Of a DNA stretch of 64,000 nt, positions 9,452-18,017 are shown one piece after another. Position 1 is the stretch's first letter. Each line of letters starts with the position of its first letter. The notes below the pieces were generated by a model. That model made no database searches. It was given only the letters and a program-made list of their open reading frames with translations, and was not told where the DNA came from. A program made the translations under genes and the position numbers. Source of the DNA: Candidatus Tidjanibacter gallistercoris. GTDB taxonomy: Bacteria > Bacteroidota > Bacteroidia > Bacteroidales > Rikenellaceae. The stretch is taken from contig DXFY01000045.1 of assembly GCA_019114205.1 (NCBI GenBank), positions 17,311 through 81,310 on the forward strand. The letters are read 5' to 3'.

Positions 9452-12445
9452 ATGAAAAGCTATAAACTGTTATTGCCGTCGCTCCTGTTGCTGCTGCTCG
9501 GCGCATGCAGCGACATCGACGGCCTGAACGACTACAACGCCGTGTTCTCTTTCACGATAACGGAACACAAGGGGACGGGCGGCGAAATAGAAATCGGAGA
9601 ACCGGTAATGGCCGGCAATACCATCCGCATCCCCGTCCTGCACGGCATCCACAACTTCCCGCTCTATTTCAAGGGGGAACCCCGGTTCGAGAACCCGATA
9701 GACCGCATCACGGGGCTCGACTTCAACGACTGGATTGAAATCGACCTCCAGCGGGGCGGCGAAAGCGGAAACGAACCCGTACTCGACGAGCACGGGAACT
9801 ACATTTTCCAGGAACCCAAATTCTACGTACAGGCGCTCAGCGGCATGCCGCGCGAATATACGTTCGAAATAGACTATACGGCCACGAGCAGCGATGCCGA
9901 CATTTTCGCGCCGGTATCGTTCGCCGACCTGCCTCAGGAGTACGTGGTGGGCGACCTGCTTACCGTGACGAGCAGCGATGTTCCCGAAGAAGGGGACATG
10001 GTGCTGTTCAATGTAGCCGCGCCGCAATTCCCGCTGACACTGACGCCCGAATTCATGCTCAGCGACGGCGCGACGCTCGAAGGAAACGGTACGACCTCCT
10101 ATACGTTCGAGACGGCCGAAGACCGGCACGACCTGACGGTCGTGGCACGCGACGGAACGACGAAGCGCTGGACGCTCGGCCTTTCCGTCCTCCCGGTAGT
10201 GAGCGCCGTGAGCGCCGGCATGGACGAAAGCATGCTTGCGCTCACCGACCTGACCGGGTTCTCCGCCGAACCGGGCAGCAAGGGTTTCTCCATCGAGGAA
10301 CACCGCTTTGCCGCCTCCGCCGGTACGGAAGGCGGTACGGAAGATGCGGCGCCTTCCCGGCAGGCCGCAAAGACGGGAACACCGCAATCCGAAAAGGCGG
10401 CAGCAACTCCTGCGACGGCAGCGAACCGCCTCCACGCCGCAGGGCAGCCGCACAAGACACTCCTCCGCATGGCAGCATCCGGAATGCCTGCTGCCGAGGA
10501 AGTGCTGCCGGCCGATACGCTCAAACTCTACATCAACACGCTCTCCGGCACGCCGTTCCCGATAAGCATCGACATGGAGGTTCCGCTGCCCGACGGCGTA
10601 TCGCTGGTCGGCGACACTTCCGACTTGCCATTCGCCGACATGGAGAGCGAAAACGTGTTCTGGCTTCTGGATACGGTGGACGGCATCGCCCGCCGCTGGG
10701 TGGTGGTGCTGGAAGAGTACGACTCGCCCGTAGCCTCGGTGCTCGCATTCTCCTACGAATATACGGCATCGGAGGTGCGGGAAACATCCCTTTCCGGCCC
10801 GAAGGTACCCGCCATCGTCATGGACAAAGAACGCACGGCGGACATCGACCCGGTGAACCGCTGCATTTATCTGCGGGCCGTGGAGATACACAATCCCAAA
10901 TACGCCTCGTTAGACCCATGGGAGCTCAGCCTGACGGTGGACATCAAAATCAGCAGCGGGGCATCGCTCGTGAACGTGACCAACTTCGACTGGAGCGGTA
11001 CGGATTCGTGGAAAAATCCGAAGACGTTCGGCGTACAGGCTTCGGACGGCACCGTCTACGAATGGAAAGTCGTCATCCGCGACTGGAGCGACGGAGCGCC
11101 CGAAGCATCCGACGAATGCGAACTGTACGGGGTAACAATCAAAGAAATACGGCCCTACACGGTGGAAACCGAGGCGGAACCCCTGACGGTCGATTACGAC
11201 GACCGTACCATTACGCTGAACCTGACCAAGGACGACAACGCCTACCCGATAACGGTGGCAGTCGATTACGAGCTCTCCGAATACGCCCGCATCGCGACGC
11301 AGAACGGCGGGCGCGACCCGCTGGTGTTCGACACCCCCGAAACGGTCAATACGGTGGAAGTGGTGTCCGAAAGCGGCACGAACAGCGCGGAATGGAAATT
11401 CGAACTCCGGCCCCCGCTCAAGGAAACCGGTACGGACGTGACCTCTTTCCGTATCGTATCGTTCTCCGAAAGCGGTTTCAGTGCCGAGCTGGTCGGAATA
11501 GACACGGACAATGCAACGGTCACGGTGAACTTCACGCAGGCCGGGCGTTTCCCCGTCACGATGAATTTCCGCATGGGCCTCTCCTACAAGGCGACGAGCA
11601 CCATCACGGACCAGTACGGAGCCGGAACGGTCGAGTTTTCCGCAATCGAGGACAAGCCATTCACCGTGACCGCACAGAACGGCGAGACGCGCCAGTGGAC
11701 GCTGCGCACCACCTACATGCCGCAGTTGCAGAACTCCGATTTCGAACTGTGGGCGAACATGACCACCCCCCTGCCCAAAGGCATAAAGGGCAGTCCCTAC
11801 TGGGCCAGCGCGAACATGACCTCGCCGGTGCTCGTCGAAAACACCACCCAGACGGAAGGGGCGCCGGGGCAGGGCAAGGCCGTTCAAATGACGACCAAGA
11901 ATACGATTATCGGCAAACTCGCCGCCGGGTCGTTGTTCCTCGGATGGTTCGATGACTCGAACCCCATGGGCAACATGAACGACCCCACCGTCATGATGTT
12001 TTACGGCATGCCGTTCTCGGCCAACAAACCCATCAAGGGTTTCCAGGCGGATGTCCTCTACCACCCCGGCGACGGACCGTCGAGCGATTCGGGTTCGCTG
12101 GCCATCGAACTGATACGGCAGCGCGACCCGTCGATGGAACTCGAATTCCACGGCATGCGTCCCGACGGCACATGGCATCCGAAGAACAATGCCGACCGGG
12201 TAGCGCGCGGACAGGCCATCGTCGCCACGCAGTCCGGCCTGCTCGATAACGGCGACACGGCCGACATCGTCGTAGCCGACAACACGTGGCAGACGGTATT
12301 CGTCCCGCTGGAATACGACGGGGCCTACCCCTCGTATACCCACCTGACGGTAATATTTTCTTCATCGTCGCAGGGCGACTCCTTCAAAGGCGCCGTCGGC
12401 TCCATACTGAAAATCGACAATATCAAACTGATTTATGAAGAATAG
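9452..12445 (+). CDS. Large modular surface lipoprotein with C-terminal PCMD-like domain
   Basis: Encodes 997 residues. The N-terminus has a lipoprotein signal ending L-L-G-A-C with Cys19, followed by the acidic S-D-I-D, which in Bacteroidetes favours export to the cell surface. At least five Ig-like modules are visible, each ending in a motif of the form [VT]x[AS]x[DN]GxxxxWxLxL, near residues 213-245, 403-423, 526-546, 634-655 and 736-755. A low-complexity Ala/Gly/Thr/Pro-rich insert lies around residues 280-345. The last 240 residues resemble the putative carbohydrate metabolism (PCMD) domain, with N-S-D-F-E-L-W at its start. The next gene overlaps it by 11 bases, so the pair is probably co-expressed. 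Glycan binding is inferred, not shown. Confidence 0.75.
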   Translation: MKSYKLLLPSLLLLLLGACSDIDGLNDYNAVFSFTITEHKGTGGEIEIGEPVMAGNTIRIPVLHGIHNFPLYFKGEPRFENPIDRITGLDFNDWIEIDLQRGGESGNEPVLDEHGNYIFQEPKFYVQALSGMPREYTFEIDYTATSSDADIFAPVSFADLPQEYVVGDLLTVTSSDVPEEGDMVLFNVAAPQFPLTLTPEFMLSDGATLEGNGTTSYTFETAEDRHDLTVVARDGTTKRWTLGLSVLPVVSAVSAGMDESMLALTDLTGFSAEPGSKGFSIEEHRFAASAGTEGGTEDAAPSRQAAKTGTPQSEKAAATPATAANRLHAAGQPHKTLLRMAASGMPAAEEVLPADTLKLYINTLSGTPFPISIDMEVPLPDGVSLVGDTSDLPFADMESENVFWLLDTVDGIARRWVVVLEEYDSPVASVLAFSYEYTASEVRETSLSGPKVPAIVMDKERTADIDPVNRCIYLRAVEIHNPKYASLDPWELSLTVDIKISSGASLVNVTNFDWSGTDSWKNPKTFGVQASDGTVYEWKVVIRDWSDGAPEASDECELYGVTIKEIRPYTVETEAEPLTVDYDDRTITLNLTKDDNAYPITVAVDYELSEYARIATQNGGRDPLVFDTPETVNTVEVVSESGTNSAEWKFELRPPLKETGTDVTSFRIVSFSESGFSAELVGIDTDNATVTVNFTQAGRFPVTMNFRMGLSYKATSTITDQYGAGTVEFSAIEDKPFTVTAQNGETRQWTLRTTYMPQLQNSDFELWANMTTPLPKGIKGSPYWASANMTSPVLVENTTQTEGAPGQGKAVQMTTKNTIIGKLAAGSLFLGWFDDSNPMGNMNDPTVMMFYGMPFSANKPIKGFQADVLYHPGDGPSSDSGSLAIELIRQRDPSMELEFHGMRPDGTWHPKNNADRVARGQAIVATQSGLLDNGDTADIVVADNTWQTVFVPLEYDGAYPSYTHLTVIFSSSSQGDSFKGAVGSILKIDNIKLIYEE

Positions 12446-13358
12446 CTATCGGGGAATCTGCATGGCCGTCCTGCTCGGCGCCTTCCTGTGCGGAACGGGG
12501 AGCACATACGCCGGAAGCTGTACGGCCGACACCACGGTCGTCCGGTACATCGACGGCGAAGGCGTCTACACCTACACGGGCCACCGGTCAGCCGGGAAGG
12601 TCGGAACCTTCAAACGGCAGCCCGAACAACCCAAATATGCATTCGGGGTACACGTCGGAGTGGATATCGGAGCAGCGGCTCCGTGGCCGCCGGCTCACAT
12701 GCGGGCCGGGGCCATGAAGATGAGCGCCGTACCCAAGCTCAATCCTTCGCTCGGCGTCTCCTTCACCGGCCATCTGGCACGCCGGTGGTCGCTCACGGCG
12801 GAACTGACCTACAAACAGGTGGGCATCGACGCCGAGGCATGGGTATCGGGCCAACAGTTCCGAATGCCCAATCCCGACGGCGAGGATTTCATTACCCGGT
12901 TCAGAGGAACGGCCAACGTCGTCATGAACTTCTCCATGCTCGAAGTACCCGTCTATGTCGGATTCAGTTTCGGCGGAGGCCGCAGCAGGATTTACCTCGG
13001 CGCCTATTACAGCTACATTCTGAAAAGCCAGTTCAACACCACGCCGCTGAAAGGGCTCGTGGAAAATCCCAACGACCCGTCGCAGCCGCCCATCATGGTC
13101 ACGCCGGAGAGCCCCGTACCGCCGGATGCAATGCCCGTGTTCAACGATTACCTGGGAAAATGGGATGCCGGAATGCTGCTGGGATACGAATGGCAAATCG
13201 TGCCGCGCGTCAAGATGACCGCCCGTTTCTCGATGGGTTTCAAGGATATCTTCCGCCCCGGCAGCAACTACCTCGAATACAAGATGCTGCACATGCGCGG
13301 CACCGTGGCGGTCAGCTACTCGTTCCTGCGCTACAACGAAAAACCGTTCCGGAAATAA
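12435..13358 (+). CDS. Outer-membrane beta-barrel protein partnered with the large lipoprotein
   Basis: Encodes 307 residues with a signal peptide (about residues 1-26, cleavage after T-Y-A-G or nearby). About 45 residues on, the mature part turns into amphipathic strands such as F-G-V-H-V-G-V-D-I-G and ends with V-A-V-S-Y-S-F-L-R-Y. This is the pattern of small Bacteroidetes outer-membrane barrels of the PorT/OMP_b-brl group. The start codon lies 11 bases inside the preceding lipoprotein gene and birA begins two bases after its stop, so lipoprotein, barrel and birA probably share one transcript. The lipoprotein and barrel may form one surface assembly; no catalytic motif was seen. Confidence 0.7.
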   Translation: MKNSYRGICMAVLLGAFLCGTGSTYAGSCTADTTVVRYIDGEGVYTYTGHRSAGKVGTFKRQPEQPKYAFGVHVGVDIGAAAPWPPAHMRAGAMKMSAVPKLNPSLGVSFTGHLARRWSLTAELTYKQVGIDAEAWVSGQQFRMPNPDGEDFITRFRGTANVVMNFSMLEVPVYVGFSFGGGRSRIYLGAYYSYILKSQFNTTPLKGLVENPNDPSQPPIMVTPESPVPPDAMPVFNDYLGKWDAGMLLGYEWQIVPRVKMTARFSMGFKDIFRPGSNYLEYKMLHMRGTVAVSYSFLRYNEKPFRK

Positions 13359-13359
13359 C

Positions 13360-14088
13360 ATGCTTCAAGGCACCATCACGGTACTGGACGAATGCGGCTC
13401 CACCAATACCGAAGCCGCAGACAGCGCCCGTTATGCCCACGGCGATGCGGTCGTCGCCGTACGTCAGACGGCCGGCCGGGGCCAGCGGGGGCATCGCTGG
13501 GACAGCACGCCCGGTGAAAACCTTACCTTCAGCCTCGTCCTGGAACCGACTTTTCTCGAAGCGGGACGGCAGTTCCTCCTTTCCGAAGCCGTGGCGCTCG
13601 CTGTCGCGGATACCCTGGCGGACTACGGTGTGGACGCCCGTATCAAATGGACCAACGACATCTACGCAGGCGACAGGAAACTGTGCGGCATGCTGCTGGA
13701 ACACAGCCTCGACGGGGAACGGCTCCGCCGCACCGTGGCGGGCATCGGTCTCAACGTCAATCAGGAGACATTTCCCGCATGGGTGGCCAACCCGTGTTCC
13801 ATCTATACGGAAACCGGCCGGCGGCACGAGGTCATGGAGGTATTCGCCAACCTGTACGAAAAGCTCTCGGCCCGTTACGGCATGCTGGAGGAGGACGGGG
13901 CGGAACGGATAAGCGAAGCGTACAATGCCCGGCTCTACCGCCGCGGAAGGCCGTCGCGCTTTTTCCTCCCCGGCACGGGAGAAGTCGTCGGCACGATTCT
14001 CGGAGCGGCACCCGACGGCAGGCTTTCGGTCGAAATCGACGGAAAAGTACACGGATACCTGTTTCGGGAAATCGAGTTCGTCATCTGA
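13360..14088 (+). CDS. birA: Biotin--[acetyl-CoA-carboxylase] ligase, catalytic domain only
   Basis: Encodes 242 residues. It joins biotin, through biotinyl-AMP, to the carrier lysine of biotin-dependent carboxylases. The biotinyl-AMP loop G-R-G-Q-R-G-H-R-W is near residues 38-46. The K-W-T-N-D-I segment (about residue 97) and the G-I-G-L-N-V-N block are also family-typical. There is no N-terminal helix-turn-helix, so unlike Escherichia coli BirA it is not expected to repress biotin genes. The start sits two bases after the preceding stop. pdxB follows after 122 bases. Confidence 0.93.
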   Translation: MLQGTITVLDECGSTNTEAADSARYAHGDAVVAVRQTAGRGQRGHRWDSTPGENLTFSLVLEPTFLEAGRQFLLSEAVALAVADTLADYGVDARIKWTNDIYAGDRKLCGMLLEHSLDGERLRRTVAGIGLNVNQETFPAWVANPCSIYTETGRRHEVMEVFANLYEKLSARYGMLEEDGAERISEAYNARLYRRGRPSRFFLPGTGEVVGTILGAAPDGRLSVEIDGKVHGYLFREIEFVI

Positions 14089-14210
14089 ATCCGCACGCCA
14101 CCGATAACAGTTACATAAACAAGCACATACAGGCCGACACGGACAGGCGTACCTCCCTGCATGCGGCACGGAAGGCGCGGAAGCGACCGGACCGTCGGCC
14201 ACCCGCAGCA

Positions 14211-15242
14211 ATGAAAATAGTAATCGACGACAAGATACCCTACATCCGCGGGGTATTCGAACCCTATGCCGAAACGGTTTACCTGCCGGGCAAGACCATC
14301 TCCCGCCGGGATGTCGCGGATGCTGATGCACTCCTCGTACGCACGCGCACGCGATGCGATGCGGCGTTACTCGACGGTTCCTCGGTCGGACTGGTGGCTA
14401 CCGCCACGATAGGTACCGACCACATCGACCGCTCCTGGTGTGCGGCAAACGGCATCGAAACGGTATCGGCACCGGGATGCAATGCCGGCGGCGTGCTCCA
14501 ATGGGTCGCGGCCGTCCTGGCCCGCACGGTCGCAGTGCGGAAGGCACGCCCGGCGGAACTGACACTCGGCGTGGTGGGCACCGGACACGTCGGTTCGTTA
14601 GTCGAACGGTACGCCGCAGCATGGGGGTTCGGAGTGCTGTGCTCCGACCCCCCGCGCGAGGAGGCGGAAGGGCTCGGCAGACGGGAGGGCTATGTTCCGC
14701 TCGGCGAACTCGCAGCCCGTTCGGACATCGTCACGTTCCACGTTCCGATGCTGCGGACAGGCCCCCACCCCACTTTCGGGCTGGGCGGAACGGAATTTTT
14801 CGCCGCACTGAAAAACGGTGCGACGGTACTCAACTCCTCGCGGGGCGGCATCGTGGACGAAACGCTGCTGCTGCACCGCGTCGCCGAGGGACGCTGCACC
14901 TGCTGCATCGACACTTGGGAAAACGAACCGGCGATAAACAGCCGGCTGCTCGCGGCGGCATCGCTGGCCACACCGCACATCGCCGGATATTCGGAACAGG
15001 GCAAGGCCAACGCATCGGCCGTCGTGGTCGCCGCCGTAGCCGAACATTTCGGACTGCCGCTCGCACACTGGTATCCCCGGCAAGTACGACCGGTGACGCG
15101 CCGTCCCTTAAGCTGGGAAGCGCTGTGTGCCACGATTACCGACCGGTTCGCTATCGAAGACCAGTCCGAGGCGCTCAAAGCCGCTCCGGAACGATTCGAG
15201 GATTTCCGCGAACACTACGCCTTCCGGCAGGAATACTTCTGA
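14211..15242 (+). CDS. pdxB: 4-Phosphoerythronate dehydrogenase
   Basis: Encodes 343 residues from the ATG at 14211; the frame is open much further upstream but that part overlaps birA. PdxB oxidises 4-phospho-D-erythronate in the DXP-independent pyridoxal phosphate pathway. It is a D-2-hydroxyacid dehydrogenase: the NAD-binding G-V-V-G-T-G-H-V-G-S is near residue 120, and the catalytic trio is Arg in S-S-R-G-G-I-V-D, Glu in W-E-N-E-P and His in P-H-I-A-G-Y-S. The short C-terminal region is that of PdxB rather than SerA, which has an ACT domain. It is last in the rightward run and is followed by a strong terminator. Confidence 0.9.
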   Translation: MKIVIDDKIPYIRGVFEPYAETVYLPGKTISRRDVADADALLVRTRTRCDAALLDGSSVGLVATATIGTDHIDRSWCAANGIETVSAPGCNAGGVLQWVAAVLARTVAVRKARPAELTLGVVGTGHVGSLVERYAAAWGFGVLCSDPPREEAEGLGRREGYVPLGELAARSDIVTFHVPMLRTGPHPTFGLGGTEFFAALKNGATVLNSSRGGIVDETLLLHRVAEGRCTCCIDTWENEPAINSRLLAAASLATPHIAGYSEQGKANASAVVVAAVAEHFGLPLAHWYPRQVRPVTRRPLSWEALCATITDRFAIEDQSEALKAAPERFEDFREHYAFRQEYF

Positions 15243-15316
15243 ACCGCCCTGCACAAACCGCCGAGCAGCACGGTACGCCTCCACGAAACGACAGGCCCCC
15301 ACACGGGGCATGACAA

Positions 15317-15366
15317 AACGACCGCAGCCGCAGGATGTATTCTCCGTCCCTGCGGCTGCGGTCGTT
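15317..15366. terminator. Bidirectional terminator between pdxB and the convergent lipoprotein gene
   Basis: A perfect 18-bp stem (AACGACCGCAGCCGCAGG and its complement at 15349-15366) has AAAA on the left and TCTTT on the right, so it can stop transcripts arriving from either side. Confidence 0.9.
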
Positions 15367-15385
15367 CTTTCCCGACACCACGGAG

Positions 15386-16312
15386 CTACACGGCAGGCCG
15401 CGGCGAATAGGTTCTGTCGTAGGCGATGTGCTCGCCGTCTTTCACCACGTTCAGCGTCAGGGTGTAGCGGTCGTTATGGAACACGGCCGTAATCGTCGCC
15501 TCACCGGAGGCCAGCCCCGCATCGATACGCTCCTGTTTCTCCTTGTCCTTGTTGTCGTTCTCCGCATCGGGCGTTTCCGTCGTGCCGTCCGCCCATGCAA
15601 CGACCGTACTGTCGCAGACGAGCCCCAACGTCGTACCTCTCGTTATCCGATGGTGCAGCAACAGGTAATACATATAAAACCCGCTTCCGCGCGAAACAGC
15701 CGACTCCTCCGTCTGCAATATCCGGTCGAGTTTCCCGTCCGAGAAGCGGAAACCCGTCACCACTTCGGAACTGCCATACTGCAAAGGGTCGTACACCATG
15801 CCGGCCAACATGTCGTCGCCCTTCGCGGCGAGTCCCGCATAATTGCGTTCGGTCTCCTGCATGGTATCGCCCCAGAACGAACGGAGCACGTCGCATGCCT
15901 CTACCCGAACGGTTTCCTCGCAAGTCACATCCCTGTATAAATTGCCTTCCGTATCGGGCGCACCGAAGACATACCGTGCCGTGCAGCGCACCGCATAGGT
16001 GCCTTCCGTGTCCGGAGCGGTAAAGTCGTGAGCCTCCACCTGAGGCCCCGCCGCAACATCCCGAACAGGTACGGCCGCCTGCTGCGCTGCGGATGCCAGC
16101 GACCAGTAAAACTCGACGGACGAGATGTTGTGTCCGTCGGCCGGAATCACGCAGGTCGCCCGGAACGGTTGCCCCGTACCGATACGCTCCCTGTCCACCG
16201 TAATGGGGCCGATGCTTTCGGGGGCACGCCCGTGGTCGGTCAGGTCCACCGGTGCGCATGCGGAAAGCGCCAGAGCCGACGCAACGGCAGCGAAGCAGAT
16301 AAAACGTTTCAT
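15386..16312 (-). CDS. Hypothetical lipoprotein
   Basis: Encodes 308 residues from the ATG at 16312. The first 19 residues form a lipoprotein signal with L-S-A-C and Cys19. The next 115 residues contain alternating strands and a repeated phrase (A-P-D-T-E-G-T-Y and A-P-D-T-E-G-N-L-Y), suggesting an Ig-like or two-strand repeat fold. No catalytic motif or named domain was recognised. It is convergent with pdxB and divergent from fabI, so it appears to be a single-gene unit. Function unknown. Confidence 0.7.
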   Translation of the reverse strand: MKRFICFAAVASALALSACAPVDLTDHGRAPESIGPITVDRERIGTGQPFRATCVIPADGHNISSVEFYWSLASAAQQAAVPVRDVAAGPQVEAHDFTAPDTEGTYAVRCTARYVFGAPDTEGNLYRDVTCEETVRVEACDVLRSFWGDTMQETERNYAGLAAKGDDMLAGMVYDPLQYGSSEVVTGFRFSDGKLDRILQTEESAVSRGSGFYMYYLLLHHRITRGTTLGLVCDSTVVAWADGTTETPDAENDNKDKEKQERIDAGLASGEATITAVFHNDRYTLTLNVVKDGEHIAYDRTYSPRPAV

Positions 16313-16353
16313 ATTCGATATTTTTAATATGTTCCCGCAGCAATGCGGACGCG

Positions 16354-16361
16354 CAAAGATA
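16354..16361 (-). promoter_or_regulatory. Putative -7 element for the hypothetical lipoprotein gene
   Basis: The minus strand reads TATCTTTG, a full TAnnTTTG match, about 42 bases upstream of the start, within an AT-rich patch. The -33 element is not clear. Confidence 0.5.
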
Positions 16362-16414
16362 TTCAAAAAATTGAAAAACATATACCGACTCCGTTGCTAC
16401 GGTCCGACCGGGCG

Positions 16415-16447
16415 TTGCGGCAAATCGGAAGCAAGTCCTTATCTTTG
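16415..16447 (+). promoter_or_regulatory. Bacteroidetes-type promoter of fabI
   Basis: TTG at 16415-16417 is followed after 22 bases by TATCTTTG at 16440-16447, a full -7 match. The fabI start codon is 25 bases further on. The spacing is slightly longer than the usual 19-21. Confidence 0.65.
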
Positions 16448-16472
16448 TCCCTGCACTTCTAAACGGAAACTT

Positions 16473-17333
16473 ATGTCCTACAATCTCCTCAAAGGGAAGC
16501 GCGGCCTGATATTCGGCGCGCTCAACGACAAATCCATCGCCTGGAAAGTAGCCGAACGCGCTCGCGAAGAGGGTGCGGAACTCGTGCTGACCAACACCCC
16601 CGTATCCATCCGTATGGGCAACATCGGCGAACTCGCCGAAAAATGCGGGGCCGTCGTGATACCGGCCGATGCCACCAGCATCGCAGACCTCGAAAACCTC
16701 ATCGCCCGCGGGACGGAACACCTCGGCGGGAAGTTCGATTTCGTGCTCCATTCCATCGGCATGTCGCCCAATGTACGCAAGGGGCGCATGTACGACGACC
16801 TCGACTACGACTACTACCACAAGACGGTGGACATCTCGGCCATCTCCTTCCACAAGGTGATACAGACGTGCCGGAAGTACGATGCCATCGAGGAGTGGGG
16901 TTCGGTCGTAGCGCTAACCTACATCGCCGCCCAGCGCACCCTGTACGGCTACAACGACATGGCCGATGCCAAGGCCATGCTCGAATCCATCGCCCGCAGC
17001 TTCGGTTACATCTACGGCCGCGAGAAGAACATCCGCATCAATACCGTATCCCAGTCGCCCACTCCCACCACGGCCGGGAGCGGCGTGATGGGGCTCGACA
17101 ACCTGATGGACTTCGCCGAACGCATGTCGCCCCTGGGCAACGCCACCGCAGCGGAATGCGCCGACTACATCATCACGCTCTTTTCCGACCTCACGCGCAA
17201 GGTAACCATGCAGAACCTCTACCACGACGGCGGATACTCCAGCATGGGGATGAGCATGCAGGCAATGCACGTATATAACGAAGGACTCGAATACCGCGAC
17301 GTGCGCAGCGACAAGACCAGCCGCCGCAAATAA
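16473..17333 (+). CDS. fabI: Enoyl-[acyl-carrier-protein] reductase (NADH)
   Basis: Encodes 286 residues. It reduces the trans-2-enoyl-ACP double bond, the last step of each fatty-acid elongation cycle. It belongs to the short-chain dehydrogenase fold with the FabI-specific N-terminal G-A-L-N-D-K-S-I-A-W cofactor segment. The active-site spacing is Y-N-D-M-A-D-A-K, where Tyr and Lys match Tyr156 and Lys163 of the E. coli enzyme. The S-P-T-P-T-T-A-G-S-G-V stretch occupies the substrate-loop position. It stands alone with its own promoter and terminator. Confidence 0.95.
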   Translation: MSYNLLKGKRGLIFGALNDKSIAWKVAERAREEGAELVLTNTPVSIRMGNIGELAEKCGAVVIPADATSIADLENLIARGTEHLGGKFDFVLHSIGMSPNVRKGRMYDDLDYDYYHKTVDISAISFHKVIQTCRKYDAIEEWGSVVALTYIAAQRTLYGYNDMADAKAMLESIARSFGYIYGREKNIRINTVSQSPTPTTAGSGVMGLDNLMDFAERMSPLGNATAAECADYIITLFSDLTRKVTMQNLYHDGGYSSMGMSMQAMHVYNEGLEYRDVRSDKTSRRK

Positions 17334-17358
17334 ACGACGGAGCGGACGTTCCGTACCG

Positions 17359-17406
17359 GCGGGAAGTGGATGCGGCTGCCGCACGTCCGCTTCCCGCCGC
17401 CTTTTT
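17359..17406 (+). terminator. Rho-independent terminator of fabI
   Basis: GGCGGGAAG pairs with CTTCCCGCC around an inner TGCGG/CCGCA stem, followed by GCCTTTTTC. It starts 25 bases after the fabI stop. Confidence 0.8.
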
Positions 17407-17545
17407 CGCGACCGCGGCCGGTACGGGGATGCACAGGAAGCACCCCGGTTCCGTCTATGGCGGTAAACCGACCGTCCCGCACGAACGCATCCTTTACACT
17501 CCGGAAAACGGAAAGCGGTCGGAAGAGACGGGCGGAACGGGTAAA

Positions 17546-17581
17546 GACAAAAAGAACCGCGCAGGCTTCTATCCTGCGCGG
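17546..17581 (-). terminator. Rho-independent terminator downstream of tRNA-Pro
   Basis: On the minus strand CCGCGCAGG pairs with CCTGCGCGG around a 7-base loop and is followed by TTCTTTTTGTC, directly after the 3' end of the tRNA gene. Confidence 0.85.
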
Positions 17582-17586
17582 CCTCG

Positions 17587-17661
17587 TCGGGATGACTGGA
17601 CTCGAACCAGCGACCTTTGGTCCCCCAGACCAACATTCTAACCGGACTGAACTACATCCCG
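17587..17661 (-). tRNA. tRNA-Pro (anticodon GGG)
   Basis: The minus strand folds into a complete cloverleaf of 75 bases without an encoded CCA. The acceptor stem CGGGATG pairs with CATCCCG, and the discriminator is A. The D arm is GTTC/GAAT, the anticodon arm TTGGT/ACCAA, and the T arm contains the invariant GGTTCGAGTCC. The seven-base anticodon loop CTGGGGG gives anticodon GGG, reading CCC and CCU. It has its own promoter and terminator. No integrase, direct repeat or foreign DNA adjoins it, so it does not appear to be in use as an integration site. Confidence 0.95.
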
Positions 17662-17676
17662 CCTTCAATCGAGGTG

Positions 17677-17707
17677 CAAATATATTCCATTTTTTATAAA
17701 AAAGCAA
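17677..17707 (-). promoter_or_regulatory. Promoter of tRNA-Pro
   Basis: On the minus strand TTTTTTG (TTG at 17707-17705) is followed after 20 bases by TATATTTG at 17684-17677, 16 bases before the tRNA 5' end. This is the best match to the Bacteroidetes consensus in the window. Confidence 0.8.
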
Positions 17708-18017
17708 AAAATAAAGGAATTATCCTTCCTTTGCCGGAGAACGAACCGGAGAACGGCCGCAGGACCGAGCAAAGCGCTCCCTGCTGCCTTCGGTCCCGCA
17801 GAGGCGAACCGAAACCGTTCGGGCGCAAGGTTCCCGAAAGCCGACACGAAACTGTACGGACAAAGGGGCCGCAGGCACGCCGTAAACCTACCTCCGCATC
17901 CCGAAAGACTGTTTTGGATTGGTTTTTGTTGCACCATTCCCGTACCGGAAAGCGCACCGCACCGCTTTGCGAGACAGACAGCAGCACCCGCAACACCTCA
18001 AGAAAAACCAGCCTCTT
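17708..18017. other. Intergenic region upstream of the AI-2E permease gene
   Basis: About 310 bases between the tRNA promoter and the next start codon. Apart from a probable but unlocated promoter for the rightward permease gene I see nothing in it. Confidence 0.5.

Noticed and set aside
13647..14210. Upstream extension of the pdxB frame
   Set aside because: The frame is open but overlaps birA and shows no similarity to the dehydrogenase family; the ATG at 14211 gives the standard N-terminus.
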